Shown here: positions 36,378-47,958 of the stretch, piece by piece
Layout: each line of letters starts with the position of its first letter
Position numbering within the stretch: the stretch's first letter is position 1
Origin: Osmia lignaria lignaria
Lineage: Eukaryota; Arthropoda; Insecta; Hymenoptera; Megachilidae
Length of the DNA: 64,000 bases
Assembly: GCF_051020975.1 (NCBI RefSeq)
Contig: NW_027478161.1
Location: forward strand, 1,736,001-1,800,000
Direction of reading: 5' to 3'
Notes under the pieces: model-generated
What the model saw: the letters and a program-made list of their open reading frames with translations, nothing else
The model's database searches: none
What the model was told of the DNA's origin: nothing
Translations under genes and position numbers: made by a program

Positions 36378-36699
36378 TTGCAGATTTATCTCAAGGGAAG
36401 GGGCCTGACGGACATATTTCGAGATATTTCTTCTTCTTGTTGTTCTTCTTCTGCACAGCTAAGCTGGAAGTGGCATTTGCAGCTCGCAATAGTGCAGAGT
36501 TATCTCAAAGAAAGGGGCCACGGTGTTTCTGTATCTCTATTATGTTGGTGCGGCTTCGGAACTTTTAAATATCTTGATATATCTCGAGAACTACGCATCT
36601 GATCAAAAAATATCATAGAACATAAAAAGTAGGAAACTTAATTCTCTACAAAAAAGGTCTCTTAACATTTTGCCATAGCTCGCTTCGTTTCCGAGATAT

Positions 36700-39600
36700 T
36701 TGCAGATATATCTCAAGGGAAGGGGCCTGACGGACATATTTCGAGATATTTCTTCTTCTTGTTGTTCTTCTTCTGCACAGCTAAGCTGGAAGTGGCATTT
36801 ACAGCTCGCAATAGTGCAGAGTTATCTCAAAGAAAGGGGCCACGGTGTTTCTGTATCTCTATTATGTTGGTGCGGCTTCGGAACTTTTAAATATCTTGAT
36901 ATATCTCGAGAACTACGCATCTGATCAAAAAATATCATAGAACATAAAAAGTAGGAAACCTAATTCTCTACAAAAAAGGTCGCTTAACATTTTGCCATAG
37001 CTCTCTTCGTTTCCGAGATATTTGCAGATTTATCTCAAGGGAAGGGGCCTGACGGACATATTTCGAGATATTTCTTCTTCTTGTTGTTCTTCTTCTGCAC
37101 AGCTAAGCTGAAAGTGGCATTTGCAGCTCGCAATAGTGCAGAGTTATCTCAAAGAAAGGGGCCACGGTGTTTCTGTATCCCTATTATGTTGGTGCGGCTT
37201 CGGAACTTTTTATATCTCGATATATCTCGAAAACTACGCTTCTGATCAAAAAATATCATAGAACATAAATTGTACGAAACATAATTCTCTACAAAAAACG
37301 TCTCTTAACATTTTGCCATAGCTCGCTTCGTTTCCGAGATATTTGCAGATTCAGCTCAAAGGAACTGGCCTGACGGACATATTTCGAGATATTTCTTCTT
37401 CTTGTTGTTCTTCCTCTGCACAGCTAAGCTGGAAGTGGCATTTGCAGCTCGCAATAGTGCAGAGTTATCTCAAAGAAAGGGGCCACGGTGTTTCTGTATC
37501 TCTATTATGTTGGTGCGGCTTCGGAACTTTTAAATATCTTGATATATCTCGAGAACTACGCATCTGATCAAAAAATATCATAGAACATAAAAAGTAGGAA
37601 ACTTAATTCTCTACAAAAAAGGTCTCTTAACATTTTGCCATAGCTCGCTTCGTTTCCGAGATATTTGCAGATATATCTCAAGGGAAGGGGCCTGACGGAC
37701 ATATTTCGAGATATTTCTTCTTCTTGTTGTTCTTCTTCTGCACAGCTAAGCTGGAAGTGGCATTTACAGCTCGCAATAGTGCAGAGTTATCTCAAAGAAA
37801 GGGGCCACGGTGTTTCTGTATCTCTATTATGTTGGTGCGGCTTCGGAACTTTTAAATATCTTGATATATCTCGAGAACTACGCATCTGATCAAAAAATAT
37901 CATAGAACATAAAAAGTAGGAAACTTAATTCTCTACAAAAAAGGTCTCTTAACATTTTGCCATAGCTCGCTTCGTTTCCGAGATATTTGCAGATTTATCT
38001 CAAGGGAAGGGGCCTGACGGACATATTTCGAGATATTTCTTCTTCTTGTTGTTCTTCTTCTGCACAGCTAAGCTGGAAGTGGCATTTGCGGCTCGCACTA
38101 GTGCAGAGTTATCTCAAAGAAAGGGGCCACGGTGTTTCTGTATCCCTCTTATGTTGGTGCGGCTTCGGAACTTTTAAATATCTCGATATATCTCGGAAAC
38201 TACGCTTCTGATCAAAAAATATCATAGAACATAAATTGTAGGAAACATAATTCTCTACAAAAAACGTCTCTTAACATTTTGCCATAGCTCGCTTCGTTTC
38301 CGAGATATTTGCAGATTCAGCTCAAAGGAACTGGCCTGACGGACATATTTCGAGATATTTCTTCTTCTTGTTGTTCTTCCTCTGCACAGCTAAGCTGGAA
38401 GTGGCATTTGCAGCTCGCAATAGTGCAGAGTTATCTCAAAGAAAGGGGCCACGGTGTTTCTGTATTTCTATTATGTTGGTGCGGCTTCGGAACTTTTAAA
38501 TATCTTGATATATCTCGAGAACTACGCATCTGATCAAAAAATATCATAGAACATAAAAAGTAGGAAACCTAATTCTCTACAAAAAAGGTCGCTTAACATT
38601 TTGCCATAGCTCTCTTCGTTTCCGAGATATTTGCAGATTTATCTCAAGGGAAGGGGCCTGACGGACATATTTCGAGATATTTCTTCTTCTTGTTGTTCTT
38701 CTTCTGCACAGCTAAGCTGAAAGTGGCATTTGCAGCTCGCAATAGTGCAGAGTTATCTCAAAGAAAGGGGCCACGGTGTTTCTGTATCCCTATTATGTTG
38801 GTGCGGCTTCGGAACTTTTTATATCTCGATATATCTCGAAAACTACGCTTCTGATCAAAAAATATCATAGAACATAAATTGTACGAAACATAATTCTCTA
38901 CAAAAAACGTCTCTTAACATTTTGCCATAGCTCGCTTCGTTTCCGAGATATTTGCAGATTCAGCTCAAAGGAACTGGCCTGACGGACATATTTCGAGATA
39001 TTTCTTCTTCTTGTTGTTCTTCCTCTGCACAGCTAAGCTGGAAGTGGCATTTGCAGCTCGCAATAGTGCAGAGTTATCTCAAAGAAAGGGGCCACGGTGT
39101 TTCTGTATCTCTATTATGTTGGTGCGGCTTCGGAACTTTTAAATATCTTGATATATCTCGAGAACTACGCATCTGATCAAAAAATATCATAGAACATAAA
39201 AAGTAGGAAACTTAATTCTCTACAAAAAAGGTCTCTTAACATTTTGCCATAGCTCGCTTCGTTTCCGAGATATTTGCATATTTATCTCAAGGGAAGGGGC
39301 CTGACGGACATATTTCGAGATATTTCTTGTTCTTGTTGTTCTTCTTCTGCACAGCTAAGCTGGAAGTGGCATTTGCGGCTCGCACTAGTGCAGAGTTATC
39401 TCAAAGAATGGGGCCACGGTGTTTCTGTATCTCTATTATGTTGGTGCGGCTTCGGAACTTTTTAATATCTCGATATATCTCGAAAACTACGCTTCTGATC
39501 AAAAATATCATACAACATAAATTGTAGGAAACATAATTCTCTACAAAAAACGTCTCTTAACATTTTGCCATAGCTCGCTTCGTTTCCGAGATATTTGCAG

Positions 39601-41202
39601 ATTCAGCTCAAAGGAACTGGCCTGACGGACATATTTCGAGATATTTCTTCTTCTTGTTGTTCTTCCCCTGCACAGCTAAGCTGGAAGTGGCATTTGCAGC
39701 TCGCAATAGTGCAGAGTTATCTCAAAGAAAGGGGCCACGGTGTTTCTGTATTTCTATTATGTTGGTGCGGCTTCGGAACTTTTAAATATCTTGATATATC
39801 TCGAGAACTACGCATCTGATCAAAAAATATCATAGAACATAAAAAGTAGGAAACCTAATTCTCTACAAAAAAGGTCGCTTAACATTTTGCCATAGCTCTC
39901 TTCGTTTCCGAGATATTTGCAGATTTATCTCAAGGGAAGGGGCCTGACGGACATATTTCGAGATATTTCTTCTTCTTGTTGTTCTTCTTCTGCACAGCTA
40001 AGCTGAAAGAGGCATTTGCAGCTCGCAATAGTGCAGAGTTATCTCAAAGAAAGGGGCCACGGTGTTTCTGTATCCCTATTATGTTGGTGCGGCTTCGGAA
40101 CTTTTTATATCTCGATATATCTCGAAAACTACGCTTCTGATCAAAAAATATCATAGAACATAAATTGTACGAAACATAATTCTCTACAAAAAACGTCTCT
40201 TAACATTTTGCCATAGCTCGCTTCGTTTCCGAGATATTTGCAGATTCAGCTCAAAGGAACTGGCCTGACGGACATATTTCGAGATATTTCTTCTTCTTGT
40301 TGTTCTTCCTCTGCACAGCTAAGCTGGAAGTGGCATTTGCAGCTCGCAATAGTGCAGAGTTATCTCAAAGAAAGGGGCCACGGTGTTTCTGTATCTCTAT
40401 TATGTTGGTGCGGCTTCGGAACTTTTAAATATCTTGATATATCTCGAGAACTACGCATCTGATCAAAAAATATCATAGAACATAAAAAGTAGGAAACTTA
40501 ATTCTCTACAAAAAAGGTCTCTTAACATTTTGCCATAGCTCGCTTCGTTTCCGAGATATTTGCATATTTATCTCAAGGGAAGGGGCCTGACGGACATATT
40601 TCGAGATATTTCTTGTTCTTGTTGTTCTTCTTCTGCACAGCTAAGCTGGAAGTGGCATTTGCGGCTCGCACTAGTGCAGAGTTATCTCAAAGAATGGGGC
40701 CACGGTGTTTCTGTATCTCTATTATGTTGGTGCGGCTTCGGAACTTTTTAATATCTCGATATATCTCGAAAACTACGCTTCTGATCAAAAATATCATACA
40801 ACATAAATTGTAGGAAACATAATTCTCTACAAAAAAGGTCTCTTAACATTTTGCCATAGCTCGCTTCGTTTCCGAGATATTTGCAGATTTATCTCAAGGG
40901 AAGGGGCCTGACGGACATATTTCGAGATATTTCTTCTTCTTGTTGTTCTTCTTCTGCACAGCTAAGCTGGAAGTGGCATTTGCAGCTCGCAATAGTGCAG
41001 AGTTATCTCAAAGAAAGGGGCCACGGTGTTTCTGTATCTCTATTATGTTGGTGCGGCTTCGGAACTTTTAAATATCTTGATATATCTCGAGAACTACGCA
41101 TCTGATCAAAAAATATCATAGAACATAAAAAGTAGGAAACTTAATTCTCTACAAAAAAGGTCTCTTAACATTTTGCCATAGCTCGCTTCGTTTCCGAGAT
41201 AT
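36700..41202 (+). repeat. 14-mer higher-order repeat (4503 bp), copy 2
   Basis: The monomers at 36700, 37022, 37343, 37665, 37987, 38309, 38631, 38952, 39274, 39595, 39917, 40238, 40560 and 40881 repeat copy 1 in the same order, with the same five 321-bp units and the same total length of 4503 bp. The private marker gctgaaagaggc of monomer 11 is present (39917), as in 35414 and 44420. By eye the copies are close to identical. Confidence 0.94.
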
Positions 41203-44200
41203 TTGCAGATATATCTCAAGGGAAGGGGCCTGACGGACATATTTCGAGATATTTCTTCTTCTTGTTGTTCTTCTTCTGCACAGCTAAGCTGGAAGTGGCA
41301 TTTACAGCTCGCAATAGTGCAGAGTTATCTCAAAGAAAGGGGCCACGGTGTTTCTGTATCTCTATTATGTTGGTGCGGCTTCGGAACTTTTAAATATCTT
41401 GATATATCTCGAGAACTACGCATCTGATCAAAAAATATCATAGAACATAAAAAGTAGGAAACCTAATTCTCTACAAAAAAGGTCGCTTAACATTTTGCCA
41501 TAGCTCTCTTCGTTTCCGAGATATTTGCAGATTTATCTCAAGGGAAGGGGCCTGACGGACATATTTCGAGATATTTCTTCTTCTTGTTGTTCTTCTTCTG
41601 CACAGCTAAGCTGAAAGTGGCATTTGCAGCTCGCAATAGTGCAGAGTTATCTCAAAGAAAGGGGCCACGGTGTTTCTGTATCCCTATTATGTTGGTGCGG
41701 CTTCGGAACTTTTTATATCTCGATATATCTCGAAAACTACGCTTCTGATCAAAAAATATCATAGAACATAAATTGTACGAAACATAATTCTCTACAAAAA
41801 ACGTCTCTTAACATTTTGCCATAGCTCGCTTCGTTTCCGAGATATTTGCAGATTCAGCTCAAAGGAACTGGCCTGACGGACATATTTCGAGATATTTCTT
41901 CTTCTTGTTGTTCTTCCTCTGCACAGCTAAGCTGGAAGTGGCATTTGCAGCTCGCAATAGTGCAGAGTTATCTCAAAGAAAGGGGCCACGGTGTTTCTGT
42001 ATCTCTATTATGTTGGTGCGGCTTCGGAACTTTTAAATATCTTGATATATCTCGAGAACTACGCATCTGATCAAAAAATATCATAGAACATAAAAAGTAG
42101 GAAACTTAATTCTCTACAAAAAAGGTCTCTTAACATTTTGCCATAGCTCGCTTCGTTTCCGAGATATTTGCAGATATATCTCAAGGGAAGGGGCCTGACG
42201 GACATATTTCGAGATATTTCTTCTTCTTGTTGTTCTTCTTCTGCACAGCTAAGCTGGAAGTGGCATTTACAGCTCGCAATAGTGCAGAGTTATCTCAAAG
42301 AAAGGGGCCACGGTGTTTCTGTATCTCTATTATGTTGGTGCGGCTTCGGAACTTTTAAATATCTTGATATATCTCGAGAACTACGCATCTGATCAAAAAA
42401 TATCATAGAACATAAAAAGTAGGAAACTTAATTCTCTACAAAAAAGGTCTCTTAACATTTTGCCATAGCTCGCTTCGTTTCCGAGATATTTGCAGATTTA
42501 TCTCAAGGGAAGGGGCCTGACGGACATATTTCGAGATATTTCTTCTTCTTGTTGTTCTTCTTCTGCACAGCTAAGCTGGAAGTGGCATTTGCGGCTCGCA
42601 CTAGTGCAGAGTTATCTCAAAGAAAGGGGCCACGGTGTTTCTGTATCCCTCTTATGTTGGTGCGGCTTCGGAACTTTTAAATATCTCGATATATCTCGGA
42701 AACTACGCTTCTGATCAAAAAATATCATAGAACATAAATTGTAGGAAACATAATTCTCTACAAAAAACGTCTCTTAACATTTTGCCATAGCTCGCTTCGT
42801 TTCCGAGATATTTGCAGATTCAGCTCAAAGGAACTGGCCTGACGGACATATTTCGAGATATTTCTTCTTCTTGTTGTTCTTCCTCTGCACAGCTAAGCTG
42901 GAAGTGGCATTTGCAGCTCGCAATAGTGCAGAGTTATCTCAAAGAAAGGGGCCACGGTGTTTCTGTATTTCTATTATGTTGGTGCGGCTTCGGAACTTTT
43001 AAATATCTTGATATATCTCGAGAACTACGCATCTGATCAAAAAATATCATAGAACATAAAAAGTAGGAAACCTAATTCTCTACAAAAAAGGTCGCTTAAC
43101 ATTTTGCCATAGCTCTCTTCGTTTCCGAGATATTTGCAGATTTATCTCAAGGGAAGGGGCCTGACGGACATATTTCGAGATATTTCTTCTTCTTGTTGTT
43201 CTTCTTCTGCACAGCTAAGCTGAAAGTGGCATTTGCAGCTCGCAATAGTGCAGAGTTATCTCAAAGAAAGGGGCCACGGTGTTTCTGTATCCCTATTATG
43301 TTGGTGCGGCTTCGGAACTTTTTATATCTCGATATATCTCGAAAACTACGCTTCTGATCAAAAAATATCATAGAACATAAATTGTACGAAACATAATTCT
43401 CTACAAAAAACGTCTCTTAACATTTTGCCATAGCTCGCTTCGTTTCCGAGATATTTGCAGATTCAGCTCAAAGGAACTGGCCTGACGGACATATTTCGAG
43501 ATATTTCTTCTTCTTGTTGTTCTTCCTCTGCACAGCTAAGCTGGAAGTGGCATTTGCAGCTCGCAATAGTGCAGAGTTATCTCAAAGAAAGGGGCCACGG
43601 TGTTTCTGTATCTCTATTATGTTGGTGCGGCTTCGGAACTTTTAAATATCTTGATATATCTCGAGAACTACGCATCTGATCAAAAAATATCATAGAACAT
43701 AAAAAGTAGGAAACTTAATTCTCTACAAAAAAGGTCTCTTAACATTTTGCCATAGCTCGCTTCGTTTCCGAGATATTTGCATATTTATCTCAAGGGAAGG
43801 GGCCTGACGGACATATTTCGAGATATTTCTTGTTCTTGTTGTTCTTCTTCTGCACAGCTAAGCTGGAAGTGGCATTTGCGGCTCGCACTAGTGCAGAGTT
43901 ATCTCAAAGAATGGGGCCACGGTGTTTCTGTATCTCTATTATGTTGGTGCGGCTTCGGAACTTTTTAATATCTCGATATATCTCGAAAACTACGCTTCTG
44001 ATCAAAAATATCATACAACATAAATTGTAGGAAACATAATTCTCTACAAAAAACGTCTCTTAACATTTTGCCATAGCTCGCTTCGTTTCCGAGATATTTG
44101 CAGATTCAGCTCAAAGGAACTGGCCTGACGGACATATTTCGAGATATTTCTTCTTCTTGTTGTTCTTCCCCTGCACAGCTAAGCTGGAAGTGGCATTTGC

Positions 44201-45383
44201 AGCTCGCAATAGTGCAGAGTTATCTCAAAGAAAGGGGCCACGGTGTTTCTGTATTTCTATTATGTTGGTGCGGCTTCGGAACTTTTAAATATCTTGATAT
44301 ATCTCGAGAACTACGCATCTGATCAAAAAATATCATAGAACATAAAAAGTAGGAAACCTAATTCTCTACAAAAAAGGTCGCTTAACATTTTGCCATAGCT
44401 CTCTTCGTTTCCGAGATATTTGCAGATTTATCTCAAGGGAAGGGGCCTGACGGACATATTTCGAGATATTTCTTCTTCTTGTTGTTCTTCTTCTGCACAG
44501 CTAAGCTGAAAGAGGCATTTGCAGCTCGCAATAGTGCAGAGTTATCTCAAAGAAAGGGGCCACGGTGTTTCTGTATCCCTATTATGTTGGTGCGGCTTCG
44601 GAACTTTTTATATCTCGATATATCTCGAAAACTACGCTTCTGATCAAAAAATATCATAGAACATAAATTGTACGAAACATAATTCTCTACAAAAAACGTC
44701 TCTTAACATTTTGCCATAGCTCGCTTCGTTTCCGAGATATTTGCAGATTCAGCTCAAAGGAACTGGCCTGACGGACATATTTCGAGATATTTCTTCTTCT
44801 TGTTGTTCTTCCTCTGCACAGCTAAGCTGGAAGTGGCATTTGCAGCTCGCAATAGTGCAGAGTTATCTCAAAGAAAGGGGCCACGGTGTTTCTGTATCTC
44901 TATTATGTTGGTGCGGCTTCGGAACTTTTAAATATCTTGATATATCTCGAGAACTACGCATCTGATCAAAAAATATCATAGAACATAAAAAGTAGGAAAC
45001 TTAATTCTCTACAAAAAAGGTCTCTTAACATTTTGCCATAGCTCGCTTCGTTTCCGAGATATTTGCATATTTATCTCAAGGGAAGGGGCCTGACGGACAT
45101 ATTTCGAGATATTTCTTGTTCTTGTTGTTCTTCTTCTGCACAGCTAAGCTGGAAGTGGCATTTGCGGCTCGCACTAGTGCAGAGTTATCTCAAAGAATGG
45201 GGCCACGGTGTTTCTGTATCTCTATTATGTTGGTGCGGCTTCGGAACTTTTTAATATCTCGATATATCTCGAAAACTACGCTTCTGATCAAAAATATCAT
45301 ACAACATAAATTGTAGGAAACATAATTCTCTACAAAAAAGGTCTCTTAACATTTTGCCATAGCTCGCTTCGTTTCCGAGATAT
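41203..45383 (+). repeat. 14-mer higher-order repeat, copy 3, 13 of 14 monomers (4181 bp)
   Basis: The monomers at 41203 through 45063 repeat the first thirteen of the 14-mer, with the same five 321-bp units. The fourteenth is replaced: 45384 has gcagatatatctc and ttattttggtg, not the gcagatttatctc of 36378 and 40881. The break therefore falls near the end of monomer 13 or the start of the next. Confidence 0.92.
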
Positions 45384-45398
45384 TTGCAGATATATCTC
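45377..45398 (+). other. Short perfect hairpin (7-bp stem, 8-nt loop), example copy
   Basis: In monomers reading gcagatatatctc, GAGATAT (45377-45383) is followed by ttgcagat and ATATCTC (45392-45398), a perfect 7-bp inverted repeat. Monomers with gcagatttatctc keep a 6-bp version (gagata and tatctc). C-type monomers (gcagattcagctc) lose most of it. The hairpin lies at the 5' end of the internal duplication. Confidence 0.6.
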
Positions 45399-45708
45399 AA
45401 GGGAAGGGGCCTGACGGACATATTTCGAGATATTTCTTCTTCTTGTTGTTCTTCTTCTGCACAGCTAAGCTGGAAGTGGCATTTACAGCTCGCAATAGTG
45501 CAGAGTTATCTCAAAGAAAGGGGCCACGGTGTTTCTGTATCTCTATTATTTTGGTGCGGCTTCGGAACTTTTAAATATCTTGATATATCTCGAGAACTAC
45601 GCATCTGATCAAAAAATATCATAGAACATAGAAAGTAGGAAACGTAATTCTCTACAAAAAAGGTCTCTTAACATTTTGCCATAGCTCGCTTCGTTTCCGA
45701 GATATTTG

Positions 45709-45851
45709 CAGATTTATCTCAAGGGAAGGGGCCTGACGGACATATTTCGAGATATTTCTTCTTCTTGTTGTTCTTCTTCTGCACAGCTAAGCTGGAAGTG
45801 GCATTTGCAGCTCGCAATAGTGCAGAGTTATCTCAAAGAAAGGGGCCACGG
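45709..45851 (+). repeat. Internal duplication within the monomer (114-bp spacing), example copy
   Basis: In this reference monomer the stretch 45709-45739 (cagatttatctcaaggg, then aaggggcctgacgg) resembles 45823-45851 (cagagttatctcaaaga, then aaggggccacgg). Aligned by eye there are 3 mismatches and one 2-bp gap over 29 shared columns. The two arms lie 114 bp apart at their starts, and weaker similarity continues upstream (cgagatatttgcag versus cgcaatagtgcag). The same arrangement is in nearly every monomer, so the duplication predates the array. Confidence 0.8.
45733..45786 (+). other. 3' splice-site-like arrangement (CTGAC, pyrimidine tract, CAG), example copy
   Basis: In this monomer CTGAC (45733-45737), a match to the animal branch-site pattern yUnAy, is followed by a TTC/TTG-rich pyrimidine tract (about 45756-45780) and GCACAG (45781-45786). 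The branch A to AG distance is about 50 nt. H-type monomers change CTGAC to CTAAC, which still fits yUnAy. C-type sub-types keep the tract pyrimidine-rich (cttcctctgc). This is only a resemblance: no transcript, donor site or coding exon is visible. Confidence 0.3.
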
Positions 45852-47637
45852 TGTTTCTGTATCTCTATTATGTTGGTGCGGCTTCGGAACTTTTAAATAT
45901 CTTGATATATCTCGAGAACTACGCATCTGATCAAAAAATATCATAGAACATAAAAAGTAGGAAACTTAATTCCCTATAAAAAAGGTCTCTTAACATTTTG
46001 CCATAGCTCTCTTCGTTTCCGAGATATTTGCAGATTTATCTCAAGGGAAGGGGCCTGACGGACATATTTCGAGATATTTCTTCTTCTTGTTGTTCTTCCT
46101 CTGCACAGCTAAGCTGGAAGTGGCATTTGCAGCTCGCAATAGTGCAGAGTTATCTCAAAGAAAGGGGCCACGGTGTTTCTGTATCTCTATTATGTTGGTG
46201 CGGCTTCGGAACTTTTAAATATCTTGATATATCTCGAGAACTACGCATCTGATCAAAAAATATCATAGAACATAAAAAGTAGGAAACTTAATTCTCTACA
46301 AAAAAGGTCTCTTAACATTTTGCCATAGCTCGCTTCGTTTCCGAGATATTTGCATATTTATCTCAAGGGAAGGGGCCTGACGGACATATTTCGAGATATT
46401 TCTTGTTCTTGTTGTTCTTCTTCTGCACAGCTAAGCTGGAAGTGGCATTTGCGGCTCGCACTAGTGCAGAGTTATCTCAAAGAATGGGGCCACGGTGTTT
46501 CTGTATCTCTATTATGTTGGTGCGGCTTCGGAACTTTTTAATATCTCGATATATCTCGAAAACTACGCTTCTGATCAAAAAATATCATAGAACATAAATT
46601 GTAGGAAACATAATTCTCTACAAAAAAGGTCTCTTAACATTTTGCCATAGCTCGCTTGGTTTCCGAGATATTTGCAGATTCAGCTCAAAGGAACTGGCCT
46701 GACGGACATATTTCGAGATATTTCTTCTTCTTGTTGTTCTTCCTCTGCACAGCTAAGCTGGAAGTGGCATTTGCAGCTCGCAATAGTGCAGAGTTATCTC
46801 AAAGAAAGGGGCCACGGTGTTTCTGTATTTCTATTATGTTGGTGCGGCTTCGGAACTTTTAAATATCTTGATATATCTCGAGAACTACGCATCTGATGAA
46901 AAAATATCATAGAACATAAAAAGTAGGAAACCTAATTCTCTACAAAAAAGGTCGCTTAACATTTTGCCATAGCTCTCTTCGTTTCCGAGATATTTGCAGA
47001 TTTATCTCAAGGGAAGGGGCCTGACGGACATATTTCGAGATATTTCTTCTTCTTGTTGTTCTTCTTCTGCACAGCTAAGCTGAAAGTGGCATTTGCAGCT
47101 CGCAATAGTGCAGAGTTATCTCAAAGAAAGGGGCCACGGTGTTTCTGTATCTCTATTATGTTGGTGCGGCTTCGGAACTTTTAAATATCTTGATATATCT
47201 CGAGAACTACGCATCTGATCAAAAAATATCATAGAACATAAAAAGTATGAAACTTAATTCTCTACAAAAAAGGTCGCTTAACATTTTGCCATAGCTCGCT
47301 TCGTTTCCGAGATATTTGCAGATATATCTCAAGGGAAGGGGCCTGACGGACATATTTCGAGATATTTCTTCTTCTTGTTGTTCTTCTTCTGCACAGCTAA
47401 GCTGGAAGTGGCATTTGCGGCTCGCACTAGTGCAGAGTTATCTCAAAGAAAGGGGCCACGGTGTTTCTGCATCCCTATTATGTTGGTGCGGCTTCGGAAC
47501 TTTTAAATATCTCGATATATCTCGGAAACTACGCTTCTGATCAAAAAATATCATAGAACATAAATTGTAGGAAACATAATTCTCTACAAAAAACGTCTCT
47601 TAACATTTTGCCATAGCTCGCTTCGTTTCCGAGATAT

Positions 47638-47958
47638 TTGCAGATTCAGCTCAAAGGAACTGGCCTGACGGACATATTTCGAGATATTTCTTCTTCTTGT
47701 TGTTCTTCCTCTGCACAGCTAAGCTGGAAGTGGCATTTGCAGCTCGCAATAGTGCAGAGTTATCTCAAAGAAAGGGGCCACGGTGTTTCTGTATCTCTAT
47801 TATGTTGGTGCGGCTTCGGAACTTTTTAATATCTCGATATATCTCGAAAACTACGCTTCTGATCAAAAATATCATACAACATAAATTGTAGGAAACATAA
47901 TTCTCTACAAAAAAGGTCTCTTAACATTTTGCCATAGCTCGCTTCGTTTCCGAGATAT
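47638..47958 (+). other. Chimeric monomer marking the 8-mer duplication junction
   Basis: The first half is C-type (gcagattcagctc, cttcctctgc, gcagctcgcaat, aagaaagggg); the second half is that of 45063 (cttttt aatatc, gatcaaaaatatc, catacaacat). Both 45063 and this copy are followed by the same ttattttggtg monomer, so this copy is the join made when the 8-mer was duplicated. The last C-type marker is at 47773 and the first marker of the other parent is at 47827, so the exchange is confined to about 54 bp of identical sequence. Confidence 0.82.

Larger units (their letters stand above)
32197..36699 (+). repeat. 14-mer higher-order repeat (4503 bp), copy 1
   Basis: The fourteen monomers start at 32197, 32519, 32840, 33162, 33484, 33806, 34128, 34449, 34771, 35092, 35414, 35735, 36057 and 36378. 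Five of them are 321 bp (32519, 34128, 34771, 35414, 36057), which gives 4503 rather than 4508 bp. Notable markers are gtatccctcttatg (33484), gtatttctatt (33806, 35092), gctgaaag (32519, 34128, 35414), cttgttcttgttg with aagaatgggg and gatcaaaaatatc (34771, 36057), and cttcccctgc (35092). The one difference from the other copies noted by eye is gcagattcaggtc in 32840. Confidence 0.94.
45706..46027 (+). repeat. Reference monomer, haplotype with XhoI site (3' type A)
   Basis: This copy is close to the apparent consensus. The 5' part reads gcagatttatctcaaggg and cctgacgg, and the middle reads gcatttgcagctcgcaat. Its 3' part is type A: atatcttgatatatctcgag, then ctacgcatctgatc, then acataaaaagtagg and gaaacttaatt. 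Type A creates a CTCGAG (XhoI) site at 45911-45916 and the 8-bp palindrome TCTCGAGA at 45910-45917, overlapping the palindrome GATATATC at 45904-45911. A TGATCA (BclI) site at 45928-45933 is present in almost every monomer of both types. Type A is the commonest 3' half in the window. Confidence 0.95.
45384..47958 (+). repeat. 8-mer higher-order repeat (2575 bp), copy 1
   Basis: The monomers at 45384, 45706, 46028, 46350, 46672, 46994, 47316 and 47638. Private markers: ttattttggtg and acatagaaagtagg with gaaacgtaattc (45384); aattccctataaaa (45706); aagaatgggg (46350); gcttggtttccg leader (46672); gctgaaagtgg with aaagtatgaaac (46994); ctgcatccct (47316); and a hybrid last monomer of 321 bp (47638). 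Confidence 0.92.
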
